DNA of 64,000 nucleotides from Bacillus sp. CH30_1T (GCF_008364765.1 NZ_VTUY01000007.1:1-64000), one strand, 5' to 3'. Shown: positions 34,042 through 43,710, counted from the stretch's first letter. Translations and numbers: made by a program. Notes: generated by a model from the letters alone, not told the origin.

Positions 34042-34323
34042 TTGACATATATCATTATACAAGACTTATTAGATTTTTACTTAAGTCCATTACATTTTAG
34101 TATAGTATTTCTATTTATAATAGCTTTGATTTTGAATCACTTCCCTGGCACATTTCATCTTTTCGTACGACCCTATGATAAGAGGATTGAAGGAACTAAT
34201 ATCATTGTAAAGTGCGTTGCAGTTAATGAGATTTTACCTATAGGGTTCAGGTTCATTGAATGCATGAAATTTCAATTCTATCATACCGATAATGATGAAG
34301 AATCCTCTTCTGTTTGCTTTTAA
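34042..34323 (+). CDS. mifM: MifM-like translation-arrest regulatory peptide
   Basis: Directly before yidC2 lies a 93-codon frame (B. subtilis MifM is about 95). TTG at 34042 is nine bases after AAGGAG. Residues 17-33 form one membrane segment (LHFSIVFLFIIALILNHF). The C-terminus reads GFRFIECMKF and then HTDNDEESSS, like the arginine-rich arrest region and acidic NDEED stall site of MifM. The codons for EESSSV form one arm of a 10-bp stem that covers the yidC2 ribosome site. A ribosome halted at the acidic run, when membrane insertion by YidC1 fails, would open that stem. Family link is by architecture and position. A longer frame back to 33934 has no ribosome site. Confidence 0.8.
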   Translation: MTYIIIQDLLDFYLSPLHFSIVFLFIIALILNHFPGTFHLFVRPYDKRIEGTNIIVKCVAVNEILPIGFRFIECMKFQFYHTDNDEESSSVCF

Positions 34324-34350
34324 CCAACAAGCATTTATACAGAGGAGGAA
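34301..34350 (+). promoter_or_regulatory. Stem hiding the yidC2 ribosome site
   Basis: TCCTCTTCTG (34303-34312, inside mifM) pairs with CAGAGGAGGA (34340-34349), ten contiguous pairs with one G-U. The GAGGAGG ribosome site of yidC2 (34342-34348) is fully paired. The mifM stop codon is in the 27-base loop. Confidence 0.8.
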
Positions 34351-34357
34351 TTATACA

Positions 34358-35119
34358 TTGAGAAAAATTTCATTCATCATTCTACTGGCACTATTCACTC
34401 TATCAGGGTGTCAAAGTGCAACAACTGAAGGAGCGTTCTTTCACGACTATCTTGTTAACCCATTTTCGTTTCTCATCCATGAAATAGGTACCTTTCTAGA
34501 TGGAAACTTTGGTCTTGCGATCATTGTCATTACTATTCTTATTCGTCTCGTTCTTTTTCCTTTTATGCTTAAAACGTATAAGAATCAACAGGATATGAAA
34601 GGGAAAATGGCGTTAATAAAGCCGGAGATGACGGAAATGCAAAAAAAGATAAAAGAAGCGAAAGACAAAGATGAACAGAAGAAACTGCAGCAAGAAATGA
34701 TGATGCTTTACCAAAAACATGGGGTGAATCCTCTTAATATGGGATGTTTACCTTTGTTAATTCAAACACCCATATTGATTGGGTTATACTATGCGATTCG
34801 GTCATCATCTGAAATCGCAAGCCACTCCTTTCTATGGTTTAATTTGGGACAGCCCGACTATATAATGGCCATTATCGCTGGATTGGTCTATTTAGCCCAA
34901 GCTCGGGTATCTTTGATGAATATTCCTGCAGAACAGCAGGTCCAAATGAAAATAATGAGCTTTCTTTCGCCCATTATGATCTTTATTTTTTCATTTAATG
35001 CGCCGGCCGCCTTACCCCTATATTGGACAGTAGGAGGGGCATTTCTCATCTTACAAACGCTGATTGGTAAGACTCTTTATCATCATCAACCATCTTTAGA
35101 AAAACAAGAAAGTCATTGA
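34358..35119 (+). CDS. yidC2: Membrane protein insertase YidC2 (YqjG/OxaA2 type)
   Basis: Inserts proteins into the cytoplasmic membrane with or without Sec. The 253-residue lipoprotein form has a signal peptide with lipobox LSGC. The conserved membrane arginine lies in ITILIRLVLFPF, then a coiled cytoplasmic hairpin (KIKEAKDKDEQKKLQQE), and later segments include MGCLPLLIQTPILIGLYYAI. The start is TTG at 34358, nine bases after GAGGAGG. The ATG-initiated longer frame at 34292 lies in mifM and has no site. Its ribosome site is sequestered by mifM RNA. The homologue in B. subtilis is the inducible YidC2, a backup for SpoIIIJ. Confidence 0.94.
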   Translation: MRKISFIILLALFTLSGCQSATTEGAFFHDYLVNPFSFLIHEIGTFLDGNFGLAIIVITILIRLVLFPFMLKTYKNQQDMKGKMALIKPEMTEMQKKIKEAKDKDEQKKLQQEMMMLYQKHGVNPLNMGCLPLLIQTPILIGLYYAIRSSSEIASHSFLWFNLGQPDYIMAIIAGLVYLAQARVSLMNIPAEQQVQMKIMSFLSPIMIFIFSFNAPAALPLYWTVGGAFLILQTLIGKTLYHHQPSLEKQESH

Positions 35120-35148
35120 AAAAAGGGAGCCCGCAAGCTCCCTTTTTT
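35119..35148. terminator. Terminator between yidC2 and the carboxypeptidase gene
   Basis: AAAAAAGGGAGC and GCTCCCTTTTTT form a perfect 12-bp stem with a 6-base loop. A/T runs on both sides serve both convergent genes. Confidence 0.92.
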
Positions 35149-35152
35149 ACAT

Positions 35153-36349
35153 TTAAATTTTATTTTTAGGATTTTTTTTGACAGAACCTATTCGAAAAAT
35201 GGAAATTCCCATAATGAAAAGCAGGATCATGTAAATAAAAAACGGATAAAAAAGGATTTGTTGTCTTAATTCCTCTCCGAAAAATAATCCTGTGCTTTCA
35301 CTCGAAGCAACTGCGTTTTTATGTTTTACGGGAGATTTCATCACAGGACTGAGCTTTGTTGTAGTCATTTCTTCCTGATCTTCATTATATAGTGTTAATA
35401 CTCCATTTCGATCCAGGCTCTCGGTGAACTTTCCATTCATAGGTTGAGTATATTGGAAATCCTGATTAAGCTCAAAAGAAGTATCCTCATATTGAAAGAC
35501 CGTATCCTTTGGAATGTGGCTTCTAGTGAAACCGTTCAAGCCGTAATCCAGTAGTTTTCTGGTATCTGAATAAGTAGCTCTCTTCGACTGAGCCTTCATG
35601 GTAACAATGACCAGAGAAAGATTTTTATTTTCAGCGGAAGTCACAAGCGTATGTTTGGATTCATCTATGAACCCATTCTTCCCTCCGGTCACTTCCGGAT
35701 AAGGAAGTTCTCCTTTCACCATTTTATGATGATTATAAAGAGTAGTCTTCCATCCCTCAGTCGACCAATCAATTGATTTCAAACTAAAAAGCTCTTGAAA
35801 TTGTTTGTTCTCTAAAGCATAGCTAGTAATCAATGCCATATCATAAGCCGTTGTATAGTGATTTTTACCGAACAGTCCATGAGGGTTTTCAAAATTAGTT
35901 TTCTCTACGCCAATTTCGTTTTTTAGAAAGACGTTTAATTTTTCAACGAATTGCTGAACGGAACCCTCGGTGTGTTCAGCAATGGCAACTGCTGCATCAT
36001 TACCGGAGTTGACCATCAGCCCTTGAAGTAACTGCTCCAAAGAAATCCTTTCTCCGGCTTCCAAATAAACGGTGGAGCCTTCTGTATTACTTGCTTTCTC
36101 ACTAATTACCACCTTGTCATCCAGGTTGGCATGCTCGATCGCATAAATAGCTGTAGCAATTTTTGTAATGCTTGCAGGGTTCATCCGTTTAGTCGAATTT
36201 TTTGAATACAATATACTCTTTGTTTTAGAATCTATAATGATAGCCGAATCACTTATAATATTTTTAGGTTTTTTTACATTATTTTCTTGAGCTGTTACGA
36301 TAGTGGCAGTAAAGCAGAATAAGATCAGAACAATGAACCATTTTTTCAT
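35153..36349 (-). CDS. D-alanyl-D-alanine carboxypeptidase (DacF-like, peptidase S11)
   Basis: Penicillin-binding enzyme that trims the stem pentapeptide of peptidoglycan. It has an N-terminal signal segment, a C-terminal membrane anchor and 398 residues. Motifs: SxxK in PASITKIAT, SGN in VNSGNDAAVA, and KNG in VTGGKNGFID where KTG is usual. The KNG change replaces the threonine that normally contacts substrate. ATG at 36349 follows AGGTGTG. It resembles DacF, a sporulation PBP, but could be DacA-like. Assignment to a specific paralogue is uncertain. Confidence 0.88.
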   Translation of the reverse strand: MKKWFIVLILFCFTATIVTAQENNVKKPKNIISDSAIIIDSKTKSILYSKNSTKRMNPASITKIATAIYAIEHANLDDKVVISEKASNTEGSTVYLEAGERISLEQLLQGLMVNSGNDAAVAIAEHTEGSVQQFVEKLNVFLKNEIGVEKTNFENPHGLFGKNHYTTAYDMALITSYALENKQFQELFSLKSIDWSTEGWKTTLYNHHKMVKGELPYPEVTGGKNGFIDESKHTLVTSAENKNLSLVIVTMKAQSKRATYSDTRKLLDYGLNGFTRSHIPKDTVFQYEDTSFELNQDFQYTQPMNGKFTESLDRNGVLTLYNEDQEEMTTTKLSPVMKSPVKHKNAVASSESTGLFFGEELRQQILFYPFFIYMILLFIMGISIFRIGSVKKNPKNKI

Positions 36350-36603
36350 ATATCCACACACCTGTCTTGTCAATGTACTATCCCATTCTATCAAAAATGT
36401 AATTTCTTTAATCATGAATCTGAGAAATGTTAAGAAATTGAAAGAATGGTGTCAAATCCTGACAACGATTTCAGTCTGTATAATAAATGGTGTCTATATT
36501 TCCATTTCACCTTCATTTACAATAAAATAAGAGTATGAATATGAAACCTTTTTGCACATTAAATCGTATTTAACGTAAGCATCTTTAATAAGGGGTAGAT
36601 GAA

Positions 36604-37233
36604 ATGAATACATTTCTTCAATTTTTAGTAAGAACAGTCATCTCATTCAGCATAGGGACCAGTAGTTTTATCGCATACTTACTCCTGTTTGACTTAGGAT
36701 TTCCTCTTACATTTTTGTCGAGTCTCGGTACGGGTATTCTCCTTTTCTTCGTCGTAAAGGGACTGCAAAAGAGATGGTGGCTGAAAAAAAATGGACTTTC
36801 CTCACAGGAATTTCGATATATCAACAAGAATTTAAAAGAAGCGAAAGAAAAAGTAAAACGCCTTCAAAAACAACAATTGAGAGTAAGGTCACTTGGTGCC
36901 TTCAAGCAAATCCTTGAATTGAACAGACTAAGCAGAAGGATTTATCAACTTGTAAGGAAAGAGCCTAAAAGATTTTTTTCTGCAGAGTCATTTTTCTTCT
37001 ACCATCTGGATTCAGTTGTTGAAATTACTGAAAAATATACGTTTCTTGCTGCCCAACCCGGTAAAAACAAAGAAGCATTCTTATCACTTCAACAAACCCG
37101 TACAACACTTGATGACCTGACAGGTTCATTGGAAAAAGATCTGCAAAGAGTATTGGCAAATGATATGGATACACTACAGTTTGAACTGAATTTCGCCAAT
37201 CAACATTTATCTAATAAAAAAGACTTAAAATAG
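36604..37233 (+). CDS. xpaC: XpaC-like membrane-anchored protein
   Basis: The 209-residue protein has two N-terminal membrane segments (about 10-50), then a basic coiled-coil-rich cytoplasmic part ([20 protein letters not shown]). Length, layout and the yaaN-like gene 14 bases downstream match the B. subtilis xpaC-yaaN pair. XpaC is annotated as a 5-bromo-4-chloroindolyl phosphate hydrolysis protein, though its true function is unclear. ATG at 36604 has AGGGGTAG upstream. Confidence 0.82.
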   Translation: MNTFLQFLVRTVISFSIGTSSFIAYLLLFDLGFPLTFLSSLGTGILLFFVVKGLQKRWWLKKNGLSSQEFRYINKNLKEAKEKVKRLQKQQLRVRSLGAFKQILELNRLSRRIYQLVRKEPKRFFSAESFFFYHLDSVVEITEKYTFLAAQPGKNKEAFLSLQQTRTTLDDLTGSLEKDLQRVLANDMDTLQFELNFANQHLSNKKDLK

Positions 37234-37250
37234 TTATCGGAGGTTTTATG

Positions 37251-38390
37251 ATGGAGCAACGAAATGAACAATCTGAACTGGACCTGCTGCTTTCCAACCC
37301 GTTTGGAGATGAAATGCCTGCTGTAAGTGAACAGGCAAAATCTCCTTTGCTACTCGACCGCTTACCAAAAGAACAGCAGGAAAAGGCAATACAATTGGCC
37401 GCGCAGATCGACTATAAGGACTATGAAGCGATTTTAAAATATGGAACTGCCGCTCAGACCCAGCTTTCTACTTTCTCCCACTCCATGCTCGATCATGTAC
37501 AAAAAAGGGACATCGGTCCAATTGGCGATGTGTTAGGAGATTTAATGAAAAAGCTCGAGCAAATGAATCCGGATGAACTTAACACCAAGCAAAAAGGTGT
37601 TTTCAAAAAGCTATTCCGTAAAGTCTCTTCCTCCCTGCAGGAAGTCCTTTCCAAATACCAAAAGATTGGTTCACAAATCGATCGCATTTCAGTCAGACTC
37701 GAACATTCAAAAAAGACCCTGCTTGATGATAATCGACTATTGGAAACTTTGTATGAAAAAAATAAAGACTATTTTCAAGCTCTGAATATGTACATTGCAG
37801 CAGCTGAAATTAAACGTGAAGAGATTCAACATACACTGCTTCCTTCATTACGAAAGAAGGCGGAAGAAACGGATGACGAGCTAATTTACCAGGAAATCAA
37901 TGATACGATGCAGTTTCTAGATCGATTGGATAAACGTATTCATGATTTAAAGCTAAGTAGACAAATGACCATTCAGTCTGCCCCTCAAATACGCCTAATT
38001 CAAAATACGAACCAGGCACTGGCAGAAAAAATACAGGCATCAGTACTCACAGCCATTCCTCTTTGGAAGAATCAAATTGCCATTGCGCTGACTCTTCTGA
38101 ATCAGCAAAAGGCTGTAGCCGCTCAGAAACAGGTTTCGCGCACCACCAATGAGCTCCTTCTGAAAAATTCAGAGATGCTTAAAACAAATAGTATTGAAAC
38201 TGCGAAAGAAAATGAACGTGGAATCATTGATATTGAAACTTTGAAGAAAACTCAAGAAAATCTTATTTCCACCATTGAAGAAACATTGGCCATACAAGCA
38301 GAAGGACGCCAGAAACGTCAGCAGGCAGAACAGGAAATGGTCACGATGGAAAACGACTTAAAACAAAAACTCATTGAAATCAGAAAGTAA
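37251..38390 (+). CDS. yaaN: YaaN/TelA-family toxic anion resistance protein
   Basis: Soluble, helical protein of 379 residues (TelA/KlaA/YaaN family). The family is linked to tellurite and other toxic-anion or envelope stress resistance, but has no known biochemical activity. I choose the ATG at 37251 because GGAGG is 7 bases upstream. The ATG one codon earlier is only 4 away. Long helices dominate. It follows xpaC in the same operon and ends in a terminator. Confidence 0.88.
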   Translation: MEQRNEQSELDLLLSNPFGDEMPAVSEQAKSPLLLDRLPKEQQEKAIQLAAQIDYKDYEAILKYGTAAQTQLSTFSHSMLDHVQKRDIGPIGDVLGDLMKKLEQMNPDELNTKQKGVFKKLFRKVSSSLQEVLSKYQKIGSQIDRISVRLEHSKKTLLDDNRLLETLYEKNKDYFQALNMYIAAAEIKREEIQHTLLPSLRKKAEETDDELIYQEINDTMQFLDRLDKRIHDLKLSRQMTIQSAPQIRLIQNTNQALAEKIQASVLTAIPLWKNQIAIALTLLNQQKAVAAQKQVSRTTNELLLKNSEMLKTNSIETAKENERGIIDIETLKKTQENLISTIEETLAIQAEGRQKRQQAEQEMVTMENDLKQKLIEIRK

Positions 38391-38417
38391 AGAGGAGCCG
38401 ATTCGGCCCCTCTTTTG
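38389..38417. terminator. Terminator between yaaN and the antiporter gene
   Basis: AAAGAGGAGCCGA and TCGGCCCCTCTTT form an imperfect stem with a 2-base centre and T run, between convergent genes. The stem includes the end of yaaN. Confidence 0.78.
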
Positions 38418-39998
38418 CTATTTTTCTTCATTGTGAACAAGGCTATCTGTTATAGCATCATATTCCTTTTCAGCGATAGAGCTTGTGATGATTTCTTCCT
38501 TTTCCAGTTTTGCAACGGCCTCATATTCTGCGTATAATGCGTGTTTTCTCAGTGTCGTAAGCTGGTCTGATTTGATAACTGGATTTCTTTTGAATAAATC
38601 ATCCAATTGAGCTTTTAACATATCAATTCTTTTTGTATACGTATCGATAAGCTCATTTGATACAGGGTCTGTAATATAGAGCTTTTGTTTTACCCGATGG
38701 ATTTCACTAATGGCTCTTTCATATCTGTGGAGTTGACTGAGCAATTTTTCAAATTCTGCATGTCCTTCCTCCTTTGGTTTAATCCCTAATAAATTGATCA
38801 GTGGTTTGATCGTTAATCCTTGAATGACAAGGCTGAATAATACCACACTAAATCCAAGAATCAGGACGTCTTCTCTACCTGGAAAGTCTCTTGGCAAGCT
38901 AAGTACCAAGGCAATGGATAACGACCCTTTCAAACCTCCCCAATTCAAAATATGCTTCCATTTATGAGGAAAGTTCCCAATGAGAGATAAACTTGTATAG
39001 ACGGCAATACTTCGTGCCAAGAGTACCAAGACAATGGCTGCGAAAATATACGGCCATTTTTCAACTAGGTCAATCCTTGTTATTTCAAGGCCGACCATTA
39101 AGAAAACGAGGGAATTGGCCAGTAATGCAGCTACGTCCCAAAAGCTATTAATGTTCAATTTTGTCGTAGGACTCATACCAATTTTCCCGCCATAGTTTCC
39201 GAATATAAGAGCCGCAATGACGACTGCGATTACACCTGAAGCATGGACACTCTCGGCTAGAAGGAATGAACCATAGAACAAAATCACGCTAAAAATAATT
39301 TCCAACGGATAGTCATCGAAGTACTTCGTTAAAACGGAAAATGCATAACCGAGGGAACTTCCAATAATGACTCCAAGGGATACTACCCGGATGAACTCCC
39401 AAATCCCACTTCCAAGTCCGGCCCAGCCTGCATCGATATAGGATAGTAAATAGTAAGCGGAAATATTGAACAATACCACGGCTAAACCGTCATTAAATAA
39501 GCTTTCTCCTTCAATGACAACAGCCAATCTCTTCTTTACGCCTACACTTTTAAATATGGATAATACACTTACAGGGTCAGTCGCACTCATCAATGCCCCA
39601 AAAACAAATGCTGCTGGAATGGGAAAGTCAAAGAAGTAATACGATGAAAATCCTATTATCAAGAAAGAAATGAATGTTCCACCAAAAGCCAAGGCTATAA
39701 TCGGCTCCTTGTTAGCACGCAAATGGGTAAAAGGAAGCTTCAAAGCTGCTTCTCCCAAAAGCGCTGGTAAAAATAATGTGATAATGACAAAATTAAATAC
39801 TTCCCCTTCTGTTATAAAATCCTTGAGAGGCTCAAGGACTGGTATATTGAATAACCCGATAAGGGCACCTACAATGACAAGGGCAATTGGATATGGCTGT
39901 TTGAATTTCTTGGCAATCGCCGTTATGCCTGCTGCGATCATCACTAAAATAAGTCCCAGTTCAAAAATATGGTGCATATCTAACTCATGCATAATCAC
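38418..39998 (-). CDS. Na+/H+ antiporter, CPA1/NhaP type
   Basis: Monovalent cation/proton antiporter of 526 residues with about twelve membrane segments and a C-terminal cytoplasmic tail (about 390-526, charged and helical). The ion-site motif SATDPVSVLSIFKSVGV and IEGESLFNDGLAVVLF are as in NhaP/NhaK members. I keep GTG at 39998 because GGGAGG is 5 bases upstream. An ATG two codons later is also possible. The gene is single. The substrate (Na+, K+ or Li+) is not shown. Confidence 0.92.
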   Translation of the reverse strand: MIMHELDMHHIFELGLILVMIAAGITAIAKKFKQPYPIALVIVGALIGLFNIPVLEPLKDFITEGEVFNFVIITLFLPALLGEAALKLPFTHLRANKEPIIALAFGGTFISFLIIGFSSYYFFDFPIPAAFVFGALMSATDPVSVLSIFKSVGVKKRLAVVIEGESLFNDGLAVVLFNISAYYLLSYIDAGWAGLGSGIWEFIRVVSLGVIIGSSLGYAFSVLTKYFDDYPLEIIFSVILFYGSFLLAESVHASGVIAVVIAALIFGNYGGKIGMSPTTKLNINSFWDVAALLANSLVFLMVGLEITRIDLVEKWPYIFAAIVLVLLARSIAVYTSLSLIGNFPHKWKHILNWGGLKGSLSIALVLSLPRDFPGREDVLILGFSVVLFSLVIQGLTIKPLINLLGIKPKEEGHAEFEKLLSQLHRYERAISEIHRVKQKLYITDPVSNELIDTYTKRIDMLKAQLDDLFKRNPVIKSDQLTTLRKHALYAEYEAVAKLEKEEIITSSIAEKEYDAITDSLVHNEEK

Positions 39999-40101
39999 CG
40001 TGACCTCCCTTTCTTAATAAATTTTTCCTCATCTTATTATTTATTAACCTTCCCTTCGTCATGGATACGACTCGCATTTATATGATTGATTTTTCACCAT
40101 A

Positions 40102-40146
40102 CAAAAAAGAATGACCTCCTACGATAAATTGAGAATAGTCATTCTT
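40102..40146 (-). terminator. Terminator of the 45-residue small gene
   Basis: Minus strand AAGAATGAC and GTCATTCTT form a 9-bp stem followed by TTTTTTG. It lies about 50 bases after the small gene's stop. Confidence 0.78.
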
Positions 40147-40194
40147 TTATTATACATTTTTTTCCTCTTGTTTTGAACTTAACGAATTCTCCAC

Positions 40195-40332
40195 TTACAG
40201 ATTTTTACCAAACCATGGAGAGAAATATTGTTTCTTAATGGTTCTCTCTTGCCTCCACCCTTTTAGATTCAAGATGTGATTAATTCTGTGATATTCATGA
40301 ATCGCGGCATTCATATCAGAAATATTGTTCAT
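40195..40332 (-). CDS. Small protein of unknown function (45 residues)
   Basis: Starts MNNISDMNAAIHEYHRINHI, with an aromatic and basic C-terminal half (KKQYFSPWFGKNL). AAAGGGGATGG precedes the ATG and a terminator follows. I do not recognise it. The frame is not overlapped by any other gene, and signals at both ends support a real gene. Confidence 0.58.
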   Translation of the reverse strand: MNNISDMNAAIHEYHRINHILNLKGWRQERTIKKQYFSPWFGKNL

Positions 40333-40447
40333 CCTATCCATCCCCTTTAATTTTATTACTTTCAGTATATTGCAGGTAAAGGGGATCCGAATGAGATGGA
40401 TGATTGATTTTGTTTCAGCCTAAGGACTGATATGAATTCCTCCCCCT

Positions 40448-40484
40448 AAAAAAGACGACTACATGTTTCCCATGTAATCGTCTT
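40448..40484 (-). terminator. Terminator of yojO-like gene
   Basis: Minus strand AAGACGATTACATG pairs with CATGTAGTCGTCTT over 14 bp (one G-T), followed by TTTT. It starts 11 bases after the stop. Confidence 0.88.
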
Positions 40485-40494
40485 GGTTCTTCAT

Positions 40495-42414
40495 CTATAT
40501 GCTTTTGTACAGAAGCTTCCGTAATAAAGGGAACAAAACCTCAGGGAGTTCTTCTACATCTGAAACAAGAATGCTGTAATTCCCATATATATTCTGAATG
40601 GTTTTTCTTTGCCCCTCATCTATTTCGCCGTTCGCTAAAAAGACGTTGATGACTTCTATCCCTTGTTTTCTTGCGTCTAATACAGCCTCATGAGTATCAA
40701 CAATCCCGTTTTGCTCATAATCCATGGCTGCTGGCTCACCATCTGAAAAGACAAGAAGAAATTTCTGTTTTTCGTTCCGTCTAAGAATCCGTTCTGTCAT
40801 TAACCGAATGGCAAAGCCGTCCCGATTATCTTCTTCAGGCTGGAGCTGCATGATTTCTGAACCACTGTTAGGTTTTAAGGAAGAATAGAAGTCCAGTACA
40901 GGATTCATGTAATTTGGTTGACTGGTCTTTGTCGCCCGGTTCGTATCTTCCCAGAAGCCGACAACCTCATGTGGCACCCGAACGGACTTTAACGATTCAT
41001 GAAATAACGTAATTCCCAGCTTGGTTTGATCCATTTTATCATACATCGAACCTGAACAGTCTACCAATAATGAGAAAACAGCATCTATTTCAGATGAAGG
41101 GTTTTGCTTTTTATAGAAAAGTCTTGGGTTATCGTCTGTGATAAAGCGCAATAACTTTTTGTTCAACCTGCCGAAGTGCAAATCACTTCTAGGCTGGATT
41201 CGCTTATGCTCCAATGTTTTCTCGATCATTTTCTGAAGTTTCTTTTGATAAGGAGCAATTAACGCTTTGTTAAGGTTATACAAGTGCTTGTCTTCTGAAG
41301 TAGGGATGGTTGGCGAAATAAAGTGAGGTACAGCAAAGCGATTGTCCTTTCCATACTCACCTTCCCCTCCACCAAGTTCAACCCTTTCTTGCTCTTGCGC
41401 CCTTACATTTTGGTACTGCTCCTGCTCAGTTTCTTTAGCTGAGCCCTGTACCATAGCCATTGCCTGATCCCCATCATCTCCTTCACGGACACCTTCGCCC
41501 ATAAGATCGGATTGAGACCCTTGATCTAAGTCAAACTGAAGGAATGACTCCCCTTTGTCACTCGTTTCCCGGTGCCAAGTACGGAATTCTTCATCTAAGA
41601 CTTCTTCCTCCCCTGTGCTCTCTTCTTCCAACACATCCTGATTTGCAAGGGGATCTTTTCTCTTTAAATCGTCAAATGTTTCTGTAACCATTTCCTCCGT
41701 GTTATACACATCTTCAGGTAAATGGAAGTATTCATTTAACATATCTTTTCTAACAATCTCATCTATTACTTCTACCATTTCCAAGCATATTCTTACCACA
41801 TCTTTTGTGTTTCGGGTTTCAAAGAAGCGGGTGATTTGCCGATGCAAAAAGGGCATTGCTAAATCAATCTCCTCATTTACCCGAACGGGTTCTTCTAATG
41901 GAGATTGTGCATGGAGCAGAAGGAATATTGAATTAAATAATGCATCTGTAAAAACACTTTTCGTTATGTTTACTTTAAGTTGTGCTTCGAAGTGCTGGCG
42001 ATATAATTTTCTTCTCGTTTCAAATGACTTCTTTGTTCCGGGACGCTTGGATTTACAAATTTCCTCTAAGCGAGCTTCTTCACCAATGACAAATAGCTGC
42101 TTGGCAAATCGGGGAACAGACGTTGCTTTCACCTTCTCAATATAATTGAGAACATCATCGTTCTTGGTTTCATGAAGATTACCGATCGTCCTTAAATAAA
42201 TATCACTTTTTAATCCATGTATTTCTTCTTCTTTTTTTCGGTGATCCCAAAAGTGACTGACATAAACCGTTCCTTCTTTATAATCGAGATAAGAAAACGG
42301 TCCGTATTTCAAGTTAATATCGGCATTTTTGGAAAGTGTTTTCGTCAAATCAGCCATTTCCATCACTAAAAAAGAGTCTATGGTTTCATCATTAAATTGT
42401 ATAAATCGATGCAT
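40495..42414 (-). CDS. yojO: von Willebrand factor A domain protein (YojO/CbbO-like)
   Basis: Large soluble protein of 639 residues. The C-terminal VWA domain carries the MIDAS motif DCSGSMYD and later FSDGEPAA. A long acidic linker (about 260-370) precedes it, and the N-terminal half matches B. subtilis YojO in length (638). Such proteins act with a MoxR AAA+ partner as chaperones or cofactor-inserting activators. I use ATG at 42414 after GAGGG. A TTG six codons upstream is possible. It lies 10 bases after the ATPase gene. The client is unknown. Confidence 0.88.
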   Translation of the reverse strand: MHRFIQFNDETIDSFLVMEMADLTKTLSKNADINLKYGPFSYLDYKEGTVYVSHFWDHRKKEEEIHGLKSDIYLRTIGNLHETKNDDVLNYIEKVKATSVPRFAKQLFVIGEEARLEEICKSKRPGTKKSFETRRKLYRQHFEAQLKVNITKSVFTDALFNSIFLLLHAQSPLEEPVRVNEEIDLAMPFLHRQITRFFETRNTKDVVRICLEMVEVIDEIVRKDMLNEYFHLPEDVYNTEEMVTETFDDLKRKDPLANQDVLEEESTGEEEVLDEEFRTWHRETSDKGESFLQFDLDQGSQSDLMGEGVREGDDGDQAMAMVQGSAKETEQEQYQNVRAQEQERVELGGGEGEYGKDNRFAVPHFISPTIPTSEDKHLYNLNKALIAPYQKKLQKMIEKTLEHKRIQPRSDLHFGRLNKKLLRFITDDNPRLFYKKQNPSSEIDAVFSLLVDCSGSMYDKMDQTKLGITLFHESLKSVRVPHEVVGFWEDTNRATKTSQPNYMNPVLDFYSSLKPNSGSEIMQLQPEEDNRDGFAIRLMTERILRRNEKQKFLLVFSDGEPAAMDYEQNGIVDTHEAVLDARKQGIEVINVFLANGEIDEGQRKTIQNIYGNYSILVSDVEELPEVLFPLLRKLLYKSI

Positions 42415-42424
42415 TACATGTCCC

Positions 42425-43306
42425 TCATTCAAATAAGGTTTCAGCTATATTTTGAATAGCCGCTTTTTCTCGTTCGTCTTCCAGTTTATCAACGATTCCT
42501 CGTTGTATAGCCCTTTTTGCCGGCAAGTACACGGCTAAATCACAGGCATCCAATAGGGCGCGTATGGAAGCCGCTTCCTCTGAAATTTGGCCATTTTTCA
42601 CTTGAACCAATAAATCCGAAGACAGGGCTACAAATTGAGTAATAAGTTTAGAATCGGACAGCTTGCTTTGACTTTCAATCACACTTTTTAACGTTTCCCC
42701 TTCGATATACGGTACATCGATTACAACAAAACGATTTTTTAACGCTTCATTTAACGGAACTGTGCCAACATATCCTTCATTAATTGCCGCTATTACACCG
42801 AATGTAGGGGCGGCTTTGACTATTTCACCTGTAAATGGATTAGTTATACTTCTGCGGTAGTCCAACACACCATTTAAGATCGGCAGCGTTTCAGGCTTAG
42901 CCATATTGATTTCATCAATATAAAGGAGATGCCCATTTTTCATCGCTTGAATAACAGGTCCCTCGATGAATTCAATGGTGTTTTTACCTTCTCTTTCGCT
43001 GATTGTTTTATAACCCAGTAAGGCTTCTGCATCTAGGTCAACCGAGCAATTTATACTGTGCATCGGTTGAGAGAAGATGGATGACAAGGTATCAGATAGC
43101 TTCGTTTTCCCGGAACCAGTTGGCCCCTTAAGAAGAAGATTTTTGCCTAATGACAGAGAGATGATACTATCTTCAATAATATAGTCTTCACTTGCGGTAT
43201 ACCCCCCTTCTCCAATTAATGAAGAATGCTCAGGAGTAGAGAATAATTGTTTTCTCTCGTTTATTATATAAGTAACCGATTCTGGTAATAACCGTTCAAC
43301 ATTCAT
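42425..43306 (-). CDS. yojN: MoxR-type AAA+ ATPase (YojN/CbbQ-like)
   Basis: AAA+ ATPase of 293 residues with Walker [12 protein letters not shown], Walker [12 protein letters not shown] and sensor motif [22 protein letters not shown]. Similar to B. subtilis YojN and the CbbQ/NorQ group, which remodels a target enzyme with a VWA partner. ATG at 43306 follows AAAGGATG. It is co-transcribed with yojO, which starts 10 bases later. Confidence 0.9.
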   Translation of the reverse strand: MNVERLLPESVTYIINERKQLFSTPEHSSLIGEGGYTASEDYIIEDSIISLSLGKNLLLKGPTGSGKTKLSDTLSSIFSQPMHSINCSVDLDAEALLGYKTISEREGKNTIEFIEGPVIQAMKNGHLLYIDEINMAKPETLPILNGVLDYRRSITNPFTGEIVKAAPTFGVIAAINEGYVGTVPLNEALKNRFVVIDVPYIEGETLKSVIESQSKLSDSKLITQFVALSSDLLVQVKNGQISEEAASIRALLDACDLAVYLPAKRAIQRGIVDKLEDEREKAAIQNIAETLFE

Positions 43307-43442
43307 TTAATGACATCCTTTCCATTTCACATACTAGACATTCTACATGTAATAACGCTTTCACTGCAAAGGCTCTGCCTAATTTTGTTTCAAAGCATTT
43401 ATTTTAGTTCTGGATTAGCAACCAATTAATATACCAAAATGT

Positions 43443-43472
43443 AAAAAAACACCCTTGATTGGATGTTTTTTT
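43443..43472 (-). terminator. Terminator after the acetyltransferase remnant
   Basis: Minus strand AAAAAACATCC pairs with GGGTGTTTTTT over 11 bp (one G-T). The T run is at the 3' side. Confidence 0.8.
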
Positions 43473-43477
43473 AGCTT

Positions 43478-43675
43478 CTAAAATTCTAAATCATATCGAG
43501 TGAACCCTCGATGTACGTACATTCCAGCTTTTTGATAAACAATGGTTGCGTCTGTATAGCTATCACTGTCGACTGAAAGAACTGCTGCAGTCATTCCTTT
43601 CTCTTTCAATTTTGAAAAAGAATGAGAGAGCAAATAATGGGCAAGCCCATTGCGACGCCACTTTTTAGTAGCCAT
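43478..43675 (-). pseudogene. C-terminal remnant of a GNAT acetyltransferase
   Basis: Codes for 65 residues starting MATKKWRRNGLAHYLL and running through VLSVDSDSYTDATIVYQKAG, ending YDLEF. This is the acetyl-CoA-binding loop and C-terminal half of a GNAT enzyme. A full protein would need another 80 or more residues upstream, but that space holds the terminator of the next gene. The ATG comes six bases after that terminator's T run and has no ribosome site. It is most likely a deletion relic. Confidence 0.72.
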
Positions 43676-43676
43676 C

Positions 43677-43710
43677 AAAAAAAGCCGGATTCTCCACAAT
43701 AGGAGAATCC
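43677..43710 (-). terminator. Terminator of the DUF6501-like gene
   Basis: Minus strand GGATTCTCC and GGAGAATCC form a 9-bp stem with a 6-base loop, then GGCTTTTTTT. It joins directly to the acetyltransferase remnant. Confidence 0.82.
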
